64,000 nucleotides of DNA from Chryseobacterium sp. JUb7 (lineage in GTDB: Bacteria > Bacteroidota > Bacteroidia > Flavobacteriales > Weeksellaceae), in the NCBI RefSeq assembly GCF_024806495.1, contig NZ_JANUFF010000004.1, positions 124,001-188,000 on the forward strand, given 5' to 3'. The notes beneath the pieces are model-generated. The model ran no database searches, had not been told where the DNA came from, and worked only from the letters and a program-made list of their open reading frames with translations. Positions 1-10,253 of the stretch are shown piece by piece. Within the stretch, counting starts at the first letter, position 1; every line of letters begins with the position of its first letter. Both the position numbers and the translations under genes were made by a program.

Positions 1-177
1 TAGGACTAAACAAAACCCTAAAAATCAACAATATAACTACAATATTTAAGAGTAAAAACATTTTTAAAATGTCAGTTTCAATGATTTCAAATATACCATC
101 TTTTTAATGGGAAAATGCAGTTCACTGATAAAAAATGCCATTGATTGAAAAATTCATAAGCCGATATACGGATTGGA

Positions 178-185
178 TATATTTG
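178..185 (+). promoter_or_regulatory. Possible -7 promoter box (TATATTTG)
   Basis: The sequence matches the Bacteroidota -7 consensus TAnnTTTG and lies 28 bases before the DUF2490 start. No TTG is seen at the usual -33 spacing, so this is a weak call. The upstream stretch 1-177 holds no gene that I can support. Confidence 0.35.
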
Positions 186-213
186 AGAAATTACAATATT
201 AACCAAATGTTAC

Positions 214-906
214 ATGAAAATTATATTTAAATTAATTCCCGTATTGGCCTTATTTGCAGCCCCTATTTTTAAGGCTCAGAGTAAGGATAATTACAATATG
301 TGGTTTCAGTATCTCATGTCTGCAAAACTTACAGACAAGAATACTTTAACAGCTTTGGCGCAATACCGTTCGTTTGATCTGGCTTACGACACCAGGCTCT
401 TTTTGGTGAATGCCTATGTAGATCATGAAGTCGCCAACGGAATAAAGCCGGCAGTCGGTGCCATGTTCCTCGTTCTGGAGTCTTACAATGCGGATGACAC
501 CAAAAGAATACGTTATGAGAAAAGACCTTTCCAGCAGGTAACTATGGAAAATAATATCGGACGTACTTCTATTTCCAACCGTTTGCGTGTAGAAGAACGT
601 TTCATCAACAATCCTGATGAATTTGTTGTCAGGCTTCGATATCTGATTTCTGTAAAAATACCCTTCAATAAAAAAGGCGAAAAAGAAAAAATATACGGTA
701 TTCTGAAAAATGAAATCAGAATGAATATGGTAAAAGACGAGCCTTTTGACAGCAACCGTATCACTGCCGGAATCGGAGTGAAAACCGGAAAAAATTCGGC
801 ACTGGAATTTGCTTTTATCAACCAGCTTGAAACCGGAAAAACAAGCAACTACGGCTATATCGGTTTCAGAAACAGCTTCGACTGGAGAAAAAAAGAGAAA
901 CAATAA
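214..906 (+). CDS. DUF2490 outer-membrane protein
   Basis: This is a 230-residue protein with an N-terminal signal peptide (residues 1-22, ending around A-Q). The rest is alternating beta-strand sequence with repeated RxRxE-type strands, as in DUF2490 proteins, which are predicted small outer-membrane barrels. It ends in an aromatic-rich strand, the usual C-terminal signal of a barrel. The family has no established biochemical role. The citrate-type carrier gene starts 24 bases downstream on the same strand, so the two are probably co-transcribed; the barrel might let a substrate cross the outer membrane, but that is inference only. Confidence 0.8.
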   Translation: MKIIFKLIPVLALFAAPIFKAQSKDNYNMWFQYLMSAKLTDKNTLTALAQYRSFDLAYDTRLFLVNAYVDHEVANGIKPAVGAMFLVLESYNADDTKRIRYEKRPFQQVTMENNIGRTSISNRLRVEERFINNPDEFVVRLRYLISVKIPFNKKGEKEKIYGILKNEIRMNMVKDEPFDSNRITAGIGVKTGKNSALEFAFINQLETGKTSNYGYIGFRNSFDWRKKEKQ

Positions 907-929
907 AATAATCATTAAATCATAATATT

Positions 930-2216
930 ATGCTTACAATTCTTGGGTTTTTGATGATCGTCATTTTTATGGTTCTGATTATGAACAAAAAACTGACCCC
1001 GCTTACCGCCTTGGTTTTGGTCCCCGTTATCATTGCTGTTGCAGCAGGCTACGGATCCGAACTTGGAGAGATGACAAAAAACGGAATTAAAGAAATTGCA
1101 ATGACCGGCGTCATGCTTATATTCGCTATTCTTTTTTTCAGTTTAATGATCGACACCGGTCTATTTGAACCATTAGTAAATATCATTTTAAAAGCTGTAG
1201 GAGATAATCCGGTCAAAACAACCATCGGAACAGCCATTCTTACCACTTTGGTATCTCTGGACGGCGATGGTTCTTCCACCTATATTATTGTTGTGGCAGC
1301 CATGCTTCCTTTATATAAAAAACAGGGAATGAACCCGCTGATTCTTACCTGCATCGTGATGCTTGCCGGAGGAATTATGAATATTCTGCCGTGGGGAGGT
1401 CCTACAGCCAGAGTAATGAGCTCACTTAAGCTGAGCCACACAGAAATATTTGTTCCTATGCTTCCTATTATGCTGATCGGTATTTTATGGGTCATATTCG
1501 TAGCCTATATTCTTGGGGTACAGGAAAGAAAAAGAATTGCAAAACACGGAAAATATACGAAGTACAGTACAAACGATATTGTAGGAGAAAGTGATCCTAA
1601 ATTACTGAGGCCAAAACTACTTTGGGTAAATTTTGCCCTTACAATAGTTCTTCTTGTAGTTATGATTCTTGACCTGATTCCTTTAGCCATCGCTTTTATG
1701 CTTGCCTTCTGTATTGCCGCGGTGATCAATTATCCACAGCTAAAAGATCAGCAAAAAATTGTAACAAAACATGCCGGAAATGCTTTATCGGTAGCAGGAA
1801 TGATCTTTGCAGCAGGAATTTTCACCGGAATTATGAACGGTACCGGAATCATGCAGGCCATGGGAAACAGTATCATAGGGATTGTTCCTGAAAGCTGGGG
1901 TGGTTTTTTAAATATCATCACCGCTGTATTCAGTGTTCCGCTTACTTTTTTCCTTACCAATGATGCCTACTATTTCGGAATTCTGCCGATTATTACCGCT
2001 ACCGGAGCGCAAATGGGAATTCCCGCCGATGTATTGGGCAGAGCAAGCCTTGTGGGACAGGCTTCCCACTTATTAAGTCCGCTTGTTCCTTCCACTTACC
2101 TGTTGGTTTCTCTGGCTGGGGTAGAATTTTCCGATCATTTAAAATATACTTTAAAATGGGCCATCGGCTCATCAATCATAATGTTGATAAGTGCATTGAT
2201 TCTCGGAGTGATATAA
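930..2216 (+). CDS. CitMHS-family citrate/H+ (or divalent metal-citrate) symporter
   Basis: This is a 428-residue integral membrane protein with about 11-12 hydrophobic segments. It carries CitMHS-like features: a conserved SLDGDGSS motif near residues 109-116 and an NILPWGGPTAR motif near residues 149-159. CitMHS carriers import citrate, often as a metal complex, with protons. The length is normal for the family. It follows a DUF2490 gene by 24 bases and precedes an unrelated carrier with its own promoter. The substrate cannot be read from sequence, and related dicarboxylates are possible. Confidence 0.85.
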   Translation: MLTILGFLMIVIFMVLIMNKKLTPLTALVLVPVIIAVAAGYGSELGEMTKNGIKEIAMTGVMLIFAILFFSLMIDTGLFEPLVNIILKAVGDNPVKTTIGTAILTTLVSLDGDGSSTYIIVVAAMLPLYKKQGMNPLILTCIVMLAGGIMNILPWGGPTARVMSSLKLSHTEIFVPMLPIMLIGILWVIFVAYILGVQERKRIAKHGKYTKYSTNDIVGESDPKLLRPKLLWVNFALTIVLLVVMILDLIPLAIAFMLAFCIAAVINYPQLKDQQKIVTKHAGNALSVAGMIFAAGIFTGIMNGTGIMQAMGNSIIGIVPESWGGFLNIITAVFSVPLTFFLTNDAYYFGILPIITATGAQMGIPADVLGRASLVGQASHLLSPLVPSTYLLVSLAGVEFSDHLKYTLKWAIGSSIIMLISALILGVI

Positions 2217-2266
2217 TATCATTCCGGGAACTTTATGACGGCTGTAATTGAATAACATCGAAATAA

Positions 2267-2299
2267 TTGATCTCCATCTCAATATAAATTTTATTTTTG
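2267..2299 (+). promoter_or_regulatory. Bacteroidota-type promoter for the SDF carrier
   Basis: There is a TTG at 2267-2269, a 22-base spacer, and TATTTTTG followed by C at 2292-2299. This matches the TTG / TAnnTTTG pattern used by the primary sigma factor of this phylum. The carrier start codon is 22 bases downstream. Confidence 0.55.
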
Positions 2300-2320
2300 C
2301 ATCAATAGAAGCACATATTG

Positions 2321-3529
2321 ATGTCACCCTTTCAAACAAAAAAAACATTTACCGGTAAATATCTGAGAAATCTTACCTTATATGTATTTATAGCCATTAT
2401 CGGCGGGGTGATTTCCGGGCACTATCTTCCTGAATTCAGTAAAAAGCTGGAGCTCATTAATTTTTATTTTTTCACCATTCTGGAGGCACTGATCCTTCCG
2501 GTGATATTTATTGCAATCATTTATGGAATTCTGAATCTGTTTGAAACAAAAAATTCAAAAAAAATCATTCTGCACACAGCGGTTTATTTTATTTCCATTA
2601 CTTCTTTGAGCATCATTTTAGGGCTTTCCTTAGGCTTTCTAATAAAGCCGGGTGCTGATACAGGAATAGATCTTACAAAAATCCACTCCACCATTCCCAA
2701 GCGTTTCGAATTTGCTTCGGGAAGTCCGGATTTTTTCTCACTGTATAACAGCAGATACTCCATATTTCTTTTGATTTCCATTATCATCGGAATCATTGCG
2801 GGTAAGCTGAAAAGTAAAAAGCTGACCCATATTTTAAACTCAGGAATGGAGCTATTTTATGTTGTTATCAAATATCTGTACATCGTACTTCCCATTATTA
2901 TTTTCTGCAACATCGCTTACGGTATTTCTGTATATGGTATCAACACTCTTCTTCCTTTAAGTAAAATTGTGGCGACGGTTTATCTGGCGAGTCTCATTTT
3001 TATATTTGGAATTTTGGGCTCACTATGTCATTTTTATCAATTGAATTTCAGAGAATTTCTGATCAGTATAAAAGATGAAATCATTCTTGTTATGACAACC
3101 TCATCTTCAAAAACGGCATTTCCTATGATTTTTGAAAAGCTCGAAAGTCAGGGCTACGCCAAAAAAGTGATCCGGTTTCTGATTCCGCTGGGATACAATT
3201 TTAACCTTGCCGGGGCCTGTATTTACATTTCTGCTTCCTGTATGTTTCTGGTTCAGTTTTATAATATTTCCATGGATTTACAGGACTATTTTATACTCTT
3301 CCTGATTATTTCCATCACTTCAAAAACAGCTTCCGGAGTTCCCGGATCAGGTTTTTTAGCATTGATCTTTACCCTTGAGAAGTTTGGAAAAATTCCATTA
3401 ACAGATATCGCTCTTTTATACAGTGTCGACCGGTTTATGAACGAAGCCAGATCAGTTACCAATTTTATCGGAATAGCTGTTTCAGCCGCTATCATTTCAA
3501 AACTGCATCCTCTTCAGGAAGATGAATGA
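2321..3529 (+). CDS. Dicarboxylate/amino acid:cation symporter (SDF/DAACS family), divergent
   Basis: This 402-residue membrane protein has the layout of the glutamate/dicarboxylate carriers: N-terminal helices, a serine-rich HP1 loop (TTSSSKTAFP, about residue 259), helix TM7 (PLGYNFNLAGACIY, about residue 288) and TM8 (DRFMNEARSVTN, about residue 371). ATG 2321 is preferred to the in-frame TTG three bases upstream. Two normally strict positions differ: the TM7 NMDGT/NLDGT motif reads NLAGA, and the HP1 SSSE/SSST motif reads SSSK. TM8 keeps the aspartate and arginine. The fold is clear, but sodium coupling and substrate may differ from DctA or GltP. Confidence 0.8.
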   Translation: MSPFQTKKTFTGKYLRNLTLYVFIAIIGGVISGHYLPEFSKKLELINFYFFTILEALILPVIFIAIIYGILNLFETKNSKKIILHTAVYFISITSLSIILGLSLGFLIKPGADTGIDLTKIHSTIPKRFEFASGSPDFFSLYNSRYSIFLLISIIIGIIAGKLKSKKLTHILNSGMELFYVVIKYLYIVLPIIIFCNIAYGISVYGINTLLPLSKIVATVYLASLIFIFGILGSLCHFYQLNFREFLISIKDEIILVMTTSSSKTAFPMIFEKLESQGYAKKVIRFLIPLGYNFNLAGACIYISASCMFLVQFYNISMDLQDYFILFLIISITSKTASGVPGSGFLALIFTLEKFGKIPLTDIALLYSVDRFMNEARSVTNFIGIAVSAAIISKLHPLQEDE

Positions 3530-3673
3530 TTATATTACACCTCCATACATTCATTTTTTTCTGCCAAAATTTCCACTCCACAAAATAAAAAGTCTGCCAT
3601 TTCAGTCACAGGCAACCGATGGCACGCATTTAGAGAATTACAACACAGAAATAATTAAAAAATTAAATATATT

Positions 3674-3952
3674 ATGTCAGTAAACTTTAAACCATTAGCA
3701 GACAGAGTTTTGATCGAGCCGATCGCTGCAGAAACTAAAACAGCTTCAGGTATTATTATTCCGGACACCGCAAAAGAAAAACCACAAGAAGGTACAGTAG
3801 TAGCAGTAGGTCCAGGGAAAAAAGATGAGCCTACAACTGTGAAAGTAGGTGACAAAGTTCTTTATGGAAAATATTCAGGTTCTGAATTGAAATTGGAAGG
3901 AAAAGATTTCTTAATCGTAAAAGAGGGAGATCTTTTGGGAATCATTGGTTAA
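3674..3952 (+). CDS. groES: Co-chaperonin GroES (Hsp10)
   Basis: This 92-residue protein is the cap of the GroEL folding chamber. It begins with the typical [12 protein letters not shown] strand, includes a mobile loop (about residues 16-32) and the GKYSGSE segment, and ends normally. Length and start are standard. No CIRCE element (TTAGCACTC-N9-GAGTGCTAA) is seen upstream, so HrcA control is not indicated. Unusually, groEL does not follow directly: a 446-base stretch holding a four-helix-bundle gene separates them. Confidence 0.97.
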   Translation: MSVNFKPLADRVLIEPIAAETKTASGIIIPDTAKEKPQEGTVVAVGPGKKDEPTTVKVGDKVLYGKYSGSELKLEGKDFLIVKEGDLLGIIG

Positions 3953-3982
3953 GCAGTAGGCTTTAGGCTATAAGCAATAGGC
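3953..3982 (+). repeat. Left inverted arm of the four-helix-bundle cassette
   Basis: This stretch starts directly after the groES stop codon and ends at the GTG start of the four-helix-bundle gene. Its bases 3960-3976 are the exact reverse complement of 4366-4382. Confidence 0.85.
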
Positions 3983-4342
3983 GTGAGAGATTACAAAAAA
4001 TATGATACTTGGAAAATTGCCCACGAGTTGGTAATGGAAATTTATATTATTTCTGAAAATTTCCCAAAATCTGAACTTTTTGGGTTAACCTCTCAAATAA
4101 GAAGAGCATCAGTCTCTATTCCAACAAATATTGCTGAAGGCTGTGGAAGATCAACCGATAAAGAATTTGCAAGATTTTTAGAAATAAGTCTAGGTTCAAC
4201 AAACGAAACTGAATATTTACTTCTTCTCTCCTGCGATTTGGGTTTCACATCCGAAGATAAATTATCAAGCCTTAATCCTAAACTGAATTTAATCAGACAA
4301 AAACTTATACAACTTAGAAAAAAATTATTAAATAATAATTAA
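3983..4342 (+). CDS. Four-helix-bundle protein (23S rRNA intervening-sequence / S23 type)
   Basis: This is a 119-residue protein with a GTG start directly after the left inverted arm. It has the family hallmarks: an N-terminal YKKYDTWKIAHELV helix, FPKSELFGLTSQIRRA (about residues 29-44), VSIPTNIAEGCGR (about residues 48-60), then two long helices. Relatives are encoded within intervening sequences of bacterial 23S rRNA, and the Avd accessory protein of diversity-generating retroelements shares this fold. No catalytic activity is established for the stand-alone proteins. Here it lies inside the groESL operon rather than in rRNA. It is complete and looks intact, so selection on the protein seems likely. 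Confidence 0.88.
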   Translation: MRDYKKYDTWKIAHELVMEIYIISENFPKSELFGLTSQIRRASVSIPTNIAEGCGRSTDKEFARFLEISLGSTNETEYLLLLSCDLGFTSEDKLSSLNPKLNLIRQKLIQLRKKLLNNN

Positions 4343-4360
4343 CAGCTTAAAGGTTAAAAG

Positions 4361-6024
<1,664 letters not shown>

Positions 6025-6058
6025 TAGCGTTTCGCTAAGACAATTTGATATATAATAT

Positions 6059-6090
6059 AAACCGTTCTGCTTTTTGTAGAGCGGTTTTTG
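6059..6090 (+). terminator. Rho-independent terminator after groEL
   Basis: The stem AAACCGTTCT / AGAGCGGTTT (one wobble pair) is followed by a T run. The left half and loop are repeated at 7235-7256 after the groEL tail copy. Confidence 0.8.
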
Positions 6091-6140
6091 TATATTAATT
6101 TTTGAAATACTATTTTCAAATATAATTTAAGATAACAGAT

Positions 6141-6962
6141 ATGACAAAGAAATTATTACTAATACTTTTTATCCTACAAAATTTTATAAATCTATATTGT
6201 CAGCAACACAAGTTTACTGATCTTGGAGAAGCTCTGAAATTCCCTGAAAATGTACATGAACTTAATTTAGATAAAAAAAACCTAACAAAAATTCCACTTG
6301 AGCTGAAAAAATTTAAAAATTTAAAAGTATTACGGCTGGTAGAAAATAATATTACTTCAATTCCTAATTGGATAGGCGAGCTGAAAAACTTAAAATATTT
6401 AAATCTCGGAGAAAATAAAATAAGTGCATTGCCTAATGAAATAGGAAATCTGGAAAATTTAATAGGTCTTGATTTGACATCAAATAATCTAACCACGCTA
6501 CCTGATTCATTTGTTAATCTTAAAAATCTTGATTGGTTATGTCTTTATAAAAATAATAATTTCTCACACTTTCCTTCTAATTTTGGGAAGATGACTCAGC
6601 TAACCCAATTAAAATTAACAAGAAGTAATATAAAAGAGCTGCCGAAGTCATTTCAAAACCTGACCAATCTGGAGCTTTTGGATTTAGGATATAATCCAAA
6701 TTTGAAATTCCCTTTAATAATTACAAAGCTTGTAAATCTTGAGTTCCTAAGTTTATATGGAAATGAAATAGAATCTATACCTAATGAAATTGTGAATCTG
6801 AAGAAGTTAAGAGAATTAAACCTTTCAAATAATAGAATTCAGACAATTAATGAAAGAATTGGCGAACTCCCAAAATTATACGAATTAAAACTATTTGGGA
6901 ATGATATCAAAACTGTTCCCAAATCACTTGAAGATAACAAAGATTTAAGTATAAAACTTTAA
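6141..6962 (+). CDS. Secreted leucine-rich-repeat protein
   Basis: This 273-residue protein has a signal peptide (about residues 1-20). It is followed by about nine leucine-rich repeats of roughly 23 residues, of the type LxxLPxxIGxLxxLxxLxLxxN seen in bacterial LRR proteins that bind other proteins. No enzyme domain or T9SS tail is present. Codon use is very AT-rich compared with groEL. The gene is bracketed by groEL and a copy of the groEL 3' end, so it probably arrived in a duplication or recombination event. Partner and function are unknown. Confidence 0.8.
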   Translation: MTKKLLLILFILQNFINLYCQQHKFTDLGEALKFPENVHELNLDKKNLTKIPLELKKFKNLKVLRLVENNITSIPNWIGELKNLKYLNLGENKISALPNEIGNLENLIGLDLTSNNLTTLPDSFVNLKNLDWLCLYKNNNFSHFPSNFGKMTQLTQLKLTRSNIKELPKSFQNLTNLELLDLGYNPNLKFPLIITKLVNLEFLSLYGNEIESIPNEIVNLKKLRELNLSNNRIQTINERIGELPKLYELKLFGNDIKTVPKSLEDNKDLSIKL

Positions 6963-6977
6963 ACCGATGTGCAAACC

Positions 6978-7003
6978 CGATGTCGCGGATTTATAATCCG
7001 TGA
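6978..7003. repeat. Short palindromic repeat (REP-like), copy 1
   Basis: The hairpin cggatt-tat-aatccg lies at 6986-7000, preceded by cgatgtcg and followed by tga. A related sequence stands at 10137-10166. Both are intergenic. The resemblance to REP elements handled by REP-associated tyrosine transposases is inference; no such transposase is in the window. Confidence 0.5.
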
Positions 7004-7014
7004 TTAAATTAATC

Positions 7015-7212
7015 GGATACAACGCTAAAACAGACGGGTATGTAAACATGCTTGAAGCAGGTATCATAGACTCTACGAAAGTAACAAGAGTTGCTCTTGA
7101 AAATGCAGCTTCTGTTTCTGAAATGTTGTTAACAACTGAATGTGTTATCACTGAAGTGAAGAGCGCTGAACCAGCTATGCCAATGGGTGGTGGAATGCCG
7201 GGAATGATGTAA
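7015..7212 (+). pseudogene. Partial duplicate of the groEL 3' end
   Basis: These 198 bases match groEL 5827-6024 with about 11 differences counted by eye (about 94 percent identity). They encode the last 66 residues, including the Gly-Met tail, with three amino-acid changes (E to G, P to S, G to E). An ATG-initiated ORF can be drawn from 7000, but the product would lack every GroEL domain, so this is a fragment and not a gene. The terminator half-stem downstream is also copied. Confidence 0.88.
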
Positions 7213-7256
7213 CAATCAGCGACCGAGGCAAATATATAAACCGTTCTGCTTTTTGT
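7015..7256 (+). repeat. Second copy of a direct repeat (groEL 3' end plus terminator)
   Basis: The first copy is 5827-6077 and the second is 7015-7256. Similarity is high through the coding part, is lost just after the stop codons, and returns for the 22-base tataaaccgttctgcttttt region. The two copies enclose the LRR gene. The second terminator stem is degraded (GTGGGGTG instead of GTAGAGCGG). Confidence 0.85.
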
Positions 7257-7346
7257 GGGGTGTTTTTTTTGTTAAATTAAAATTATAACAATAAAACAGA
7301 TTAAGCACATGAATCATTTTTTATTATATTGCAAAAAATAACAAAT

Positions 7347-8735
7347 ATGGATGTATTTCAAATTCAACAGAAACAAATCGATCATCTTTTAAATTTAGAT
7401 GAAGACCATTTCAACGACGTTAAAAGTAAAAGAATTTCACCTTCAAAACTTCAAGAAACATTTGTTGCATTTGCAAATTCAGATGGGGGAGATTTATATG
7501 TTGGTATTGAAGATAAAAGCGAAAAAGGAGAAAGGTTAGTAGGTTTAGTCAATCAAGAAGAGGCCAATGATATAATTTCCACTCTACTAGAAGAAACTAA
7601 TCCAGCTGTCGAAAATGTGACAATTGAATTTTTAGAAACTCATACAAAAGGACTTATTCTTCATATATCTATACCAAAAAGCTCAAAAGTACACTATACT
7701 GCTAATGGAGATTGTTTTATTAGAATAAATGCAGCGAAAAGAAAAATAAAAGGAGAAAGAATTACACAGCTTGCTTACTCAAAAGGAGCTGCACCTTATG
7801 AAAAAAATCCCATTGATTCGTTAGAAGTAGCTGACATTCTAGAAAGTGAGCATCTTCAATCGTATATGCAAAGAGTTGAAACAATATTAGATGCAGATAT
7901 TTTTTTAAGAAAACAACGATTATTAACAAAAGTAAAAAATGATTATAAGCCAAATGTTGCCTGTGCATTATTATTCGATGAAGAACCACAAGCTACTGTA
8001 GATACTAGATGTGCAGTAAAAATTTATAGACTAAGAACAACTGAAAAAGAATATAAACGAGAACAACTTGAAGAAAAACCAATAACAATAAATGGTCCAA
8101 TAGAACAATTAATTGTCAAAACAATTTCACAAGTAAAAGAATATATAGATGGTGCATCTTTTCAAGATGGAACTGAATTAATAAAACTAACTTATCCATC
8201 AGAAGCTTTAAAAGAAATTTTTGTGAATGCCGTTATTCATCGAGACTATAGTTTGAACGACGACATCCACATAAAAATTTATGATAATAGAATTGAAGTT
8301 AAAAGCCCAGGACGTTTACCTGGCTATATGACAATAAATAATTTATACGAAGAACGTTTTTCTAGAAACCCGAATTTAGTTAGAATGCTTCATAATTTAC
8401 CTGATCCCTTGAATCATGACATTGGTGAAGGATTAGATACAGCAAAAAATGAACTAAAAAAAGCAGGTTTAGTAGATCCGATTTTTGAAGAATTAGAAAA
8501 TTCATTTGTTGTTACAATCAAACATCAAAAAATTGCATCAATTGAAGATGTAGTAATAAAACATTTAGAAGATAATCCAAAATCAATTATTTCAAATAAA
8601 CTAGTGCGCCAACTCAGTGGTGAAGATGACATGCAAAAAGTAAAACTTGCACTACAGCGCCTTAGAAGTTTAGGAAAAATTAAACCTGTTGATGAAAAAG
8701 CATCAGCCTTTAATTTTAAATATATTAAAAATTAA
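7347..8735 (+). CDS. AlbA_2 (Schlafen-like) / HATPase_c_4 protein
   Basis: This 462-residue protein has an N-terminal AlbA_2 putative nucleic-acid-binding domain (about residues 1-150, with FVAFANSDGGDLYVGIED near residue 40). A GHKL-type ATPase segment follows at about residues 280-370 (EIFVNAVIHRDYS, IYDNRIEVKSPGRLP, GEGL), and then a C-terminal winged-helix-like part. ATG 7347 is preferred because the upstream in-frame TTG at 7329 sits in a promoter-like TATATTG. Such proteins are usually called transcriptional regulators or ATP-dependent helicase-like, and often sit in accessory or defence-rich DNA. The gene is strikingly AT-rich. Function is not established. Confidence 0.8.
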   Translation: MDVFQIQQKQIDHLLNLDEDHFNDVKSKRISPSKLQETFVAFANSDGGDLYVGIEDKSEKGERLVGLVNQEEANDIISTLLEETNPAVENVTIEFLETHTKGLILHISIPKSSKVHYTANGDCFIRINAAKRKIKGERITQLAYSKGAAPYEKNPIDSLEVADILESEHLQSYMQRVETILDADIFLRKQRLLTKVKNDYKPNVACALLFDEEPQATVDTRCAVKIYRLRTTEKEYKREQLEEKPITINGPIEQLIVKTISQVKEYIDGASFQDGTELIKLTYPSEALKEIFVNAVIHRDYSLNDDIHIKIYDNRIEVKSPGRLPGYMTINNLYEERFSRNPNLVRMLHNLPDPLNHDIGEGLDTAKNELKKAGLVDPIFEELENSFVVTIKHQKIASIEDVVIKHLEDNPKSIISNKLVRQLSGEDDMQKVKLALQRLRSLGKIKPVDEKASAFNFKYIKN

Positions 8736-8885
8736 TAAAATATACATGTGGATTTACGCATTTAGTTTTTAATCAATAAGATTTTTTTTTATAGAAATAA
8801 ACCGCCTCTTTTAAAGGATGATTTATTGTAAAAAGCAGGTTAATATTAATCAGAAATACCAAAAACCTTCCTCAAACATTTTCCC

Positions 8886-8893
8886 TATCTTTA
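8886..8893 (+). promoter_or_regulatory. -7 promoter box before the first kelch gene
   Basis: TATCTTTA within ttccctatcttt lies 19 bases before the TTG start. The same ttccctatcttt string stands before the paralogue at 10171-10182, which supports it as a conserved promoter. Confidence 0.5.
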
Positions 8894-8912
8894 AAACCAA
8901 ATCCTACCATCA

Positions 8913-10085
8913 TTGAAAACAAAATTATTCCTCCTGTCATTTTTCGGCCTATTCTTCGCGAATGCACAAACCCTAAATTTTAAATATCTCTCAGATATGT
9001 CAATGGGAAGAGGAGCTACAAGCAGTGTCATTGTAGATGATAATATCTATGTGAGCAATGGTTATAAAAGCACTGATGGCAATGCCAACTTTATTGAGAA
9101 ATACAGTATTAAAGATAACCGCTGGAGTATCATCAACTCTACTCTGCTCCCTAGAAGATTCGCCAATTCGGAGACTTACAATAATAAAATCTATATTTTT
9201 AACGGTTGGGGAAATAGCCATCTTGAAATTCTAGACCTTGAAACTCATAAAATAACAAAAGGAGCTGTTAATCGTGCCTACACAGGAAATGCAGGTTCTG
9301 CCATCCATAACGGAAAAATATATACGTTCGGCGGCAGCGGACTAAACAATGCTGCAACCACTGTATTTTCCAATAGATTCCAATACTATGATATTGCTTC
9401 AGATACATGGCATCCATTACCCGATATGCCCACAGCCAGAGAAGCAAGGGGCAAAATTGTGAATGATAAGCTGTATGTCATTGGTGGTTTTAACGGTACA
9501 TCATCCCGTCTGGTCAATGTTTACGATCTCAACAAAAATCTTTGGACTGAGCAATACACGATGCCTGCTGCGATATCCGGTCATGCATTAGCGGTATCCG
9601 GTCATAAGATTTTTATTGTTGGGGGGTATAATAATCAAACTTTTCTGGCTTATTTCGATACAGAAACCAATAAACTGCATCAGTTATCATCCAACATGAT
9701 CCCGCGAAGACATGCTGCTGCAGAAGTTTATAACAACAAATTATACATCATGGGTGGAAGTACAACGTCTTCAACCAAATCAGCTATTAGAAGTATTCAG
9801 GTTGCGGATATTAGTGAAGAAGCACTTTCCAATGAAGAAACCAATAAAGATGTATTTAAATCAAAAGTGTATACCAATGCCCACAAAGATGGTTTCGTCA
9901 TCAGCAATAAAAATAACAGCAATCAGTTTGAATACATTGTTTATACAATGGATGGAAAGGAGGTCGGAAAAGGTTTTGCGCATTACAACAAAAATATAGA
10001 TTTGTCAAAAGTACCGCGTGGAACGTATATTTTTACGTATAAAAACGAGAAAGGAGTATTGCAGAAAGTTAGAGTTATGAGGTAA
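8913..10085 (+). CDS. Kelch-repeat protein with T9SS sorting domain (paralogue A)
   Basis: This 390-residue secreted protein starts at TTG 8913. It has a signal peptide (about residues 1-18, ending NAQ), then about six kelch motifs that form a beta-propeller (repeated W-x-x-L/M-P-x-x and I-x-V-x-G-G elements). A C-terminal T9SS sorting domain of about 70 residues ends in a KxxVRVMR strand. The neighbour at 10254 is a close paralogue. Propellers of this type bind proteins or sugars; no active site is seen. Export through T9SS to the cell surface is expected. Confidence 0.85.
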   Translation: MKTKLFLLSFFGLFFANAQTLNFKYLSDMSMGRGATSSVIVDDNIYVSNGYKSTDGNANFIEKYSIKDNRWSIINSTLLPRRFANSETYNNKIYIFNGWGNSHLEILDLETHKITKGAVNRAYTGNAGSAIHNGKIYTFGGSGLNNAATTVFSNRFQYYDIASDTWHPLPDMPTAREARGKIVNDKLYVIGGFNGTSSRLVNVYDLNKNLWTEQYTMPAAISGHALAVSGHKIFIVGGYNNQTFLAYFDTETNKLHQLSSNMIPRRHAAAEVYNNKLYIMGGSTTSSTKSAIRSIQVADISEEALSNEETNKDVFKSKVYTNAHKDGFVISNKNNSNQFEYIVYTMDGKEVGKGFAHYNKNIDLSKVPRGTYIFTYKNEKGVLQKVRVMR

Positions 10086-10136
10086 AATTAATAGGCAGGA
10101 AGAAGGAAGCCTGAGGTTAGAAGTTTTAACACTACC

Positions 10137-10166
10137 GATATCGCATCGCAGATTTACAATCCGTGA
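10137..10166. repeat. Short palindromic repeat (REP-like), copy 2
   Basis: The sequence ccgatatcg...gatttacaatccgtga resembles the element at 6978-7003, with weaker hairpin symmetry. It lies between the two kelch genes, just upstream of the second gene's promoter. Confidence 0.45.
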
Positions 10167-10175
10167 CTTTTTCCC

Positions 10176-10183
10176 TATCTTTG
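10176..10183 (+). promoter_or_regulatory. -7 promoter box before the second kelch gene
   Basis: TATCTTTG is a full match to TAnnTTTG. It is preceded by ttccc as in the paralogue's promoter. The leader to the GTG start is about 65 bases. Confidence 0.6.
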
Positions 10184-10253
10184 TCCCTCAATTTTCTATT
10201 GAAGCAAACTCTTCAACAGAAAGTCAAATCAAAAACTAACAATCTTAAAACCA

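Noticed and set aside
3600..3673. CIRCE/HrcA operator before groES
   Set aside because: No TTAGCACTC-N9-GAGTGCTAA or close variant is present; only ggcacgc-like fragments were seen.
7000..7212. A 70-codon ORF as a separate small gene
   Set aside because: It is the tail of groEL copied in frame, with an accidental ATG upstream. No complete domain is encoded.
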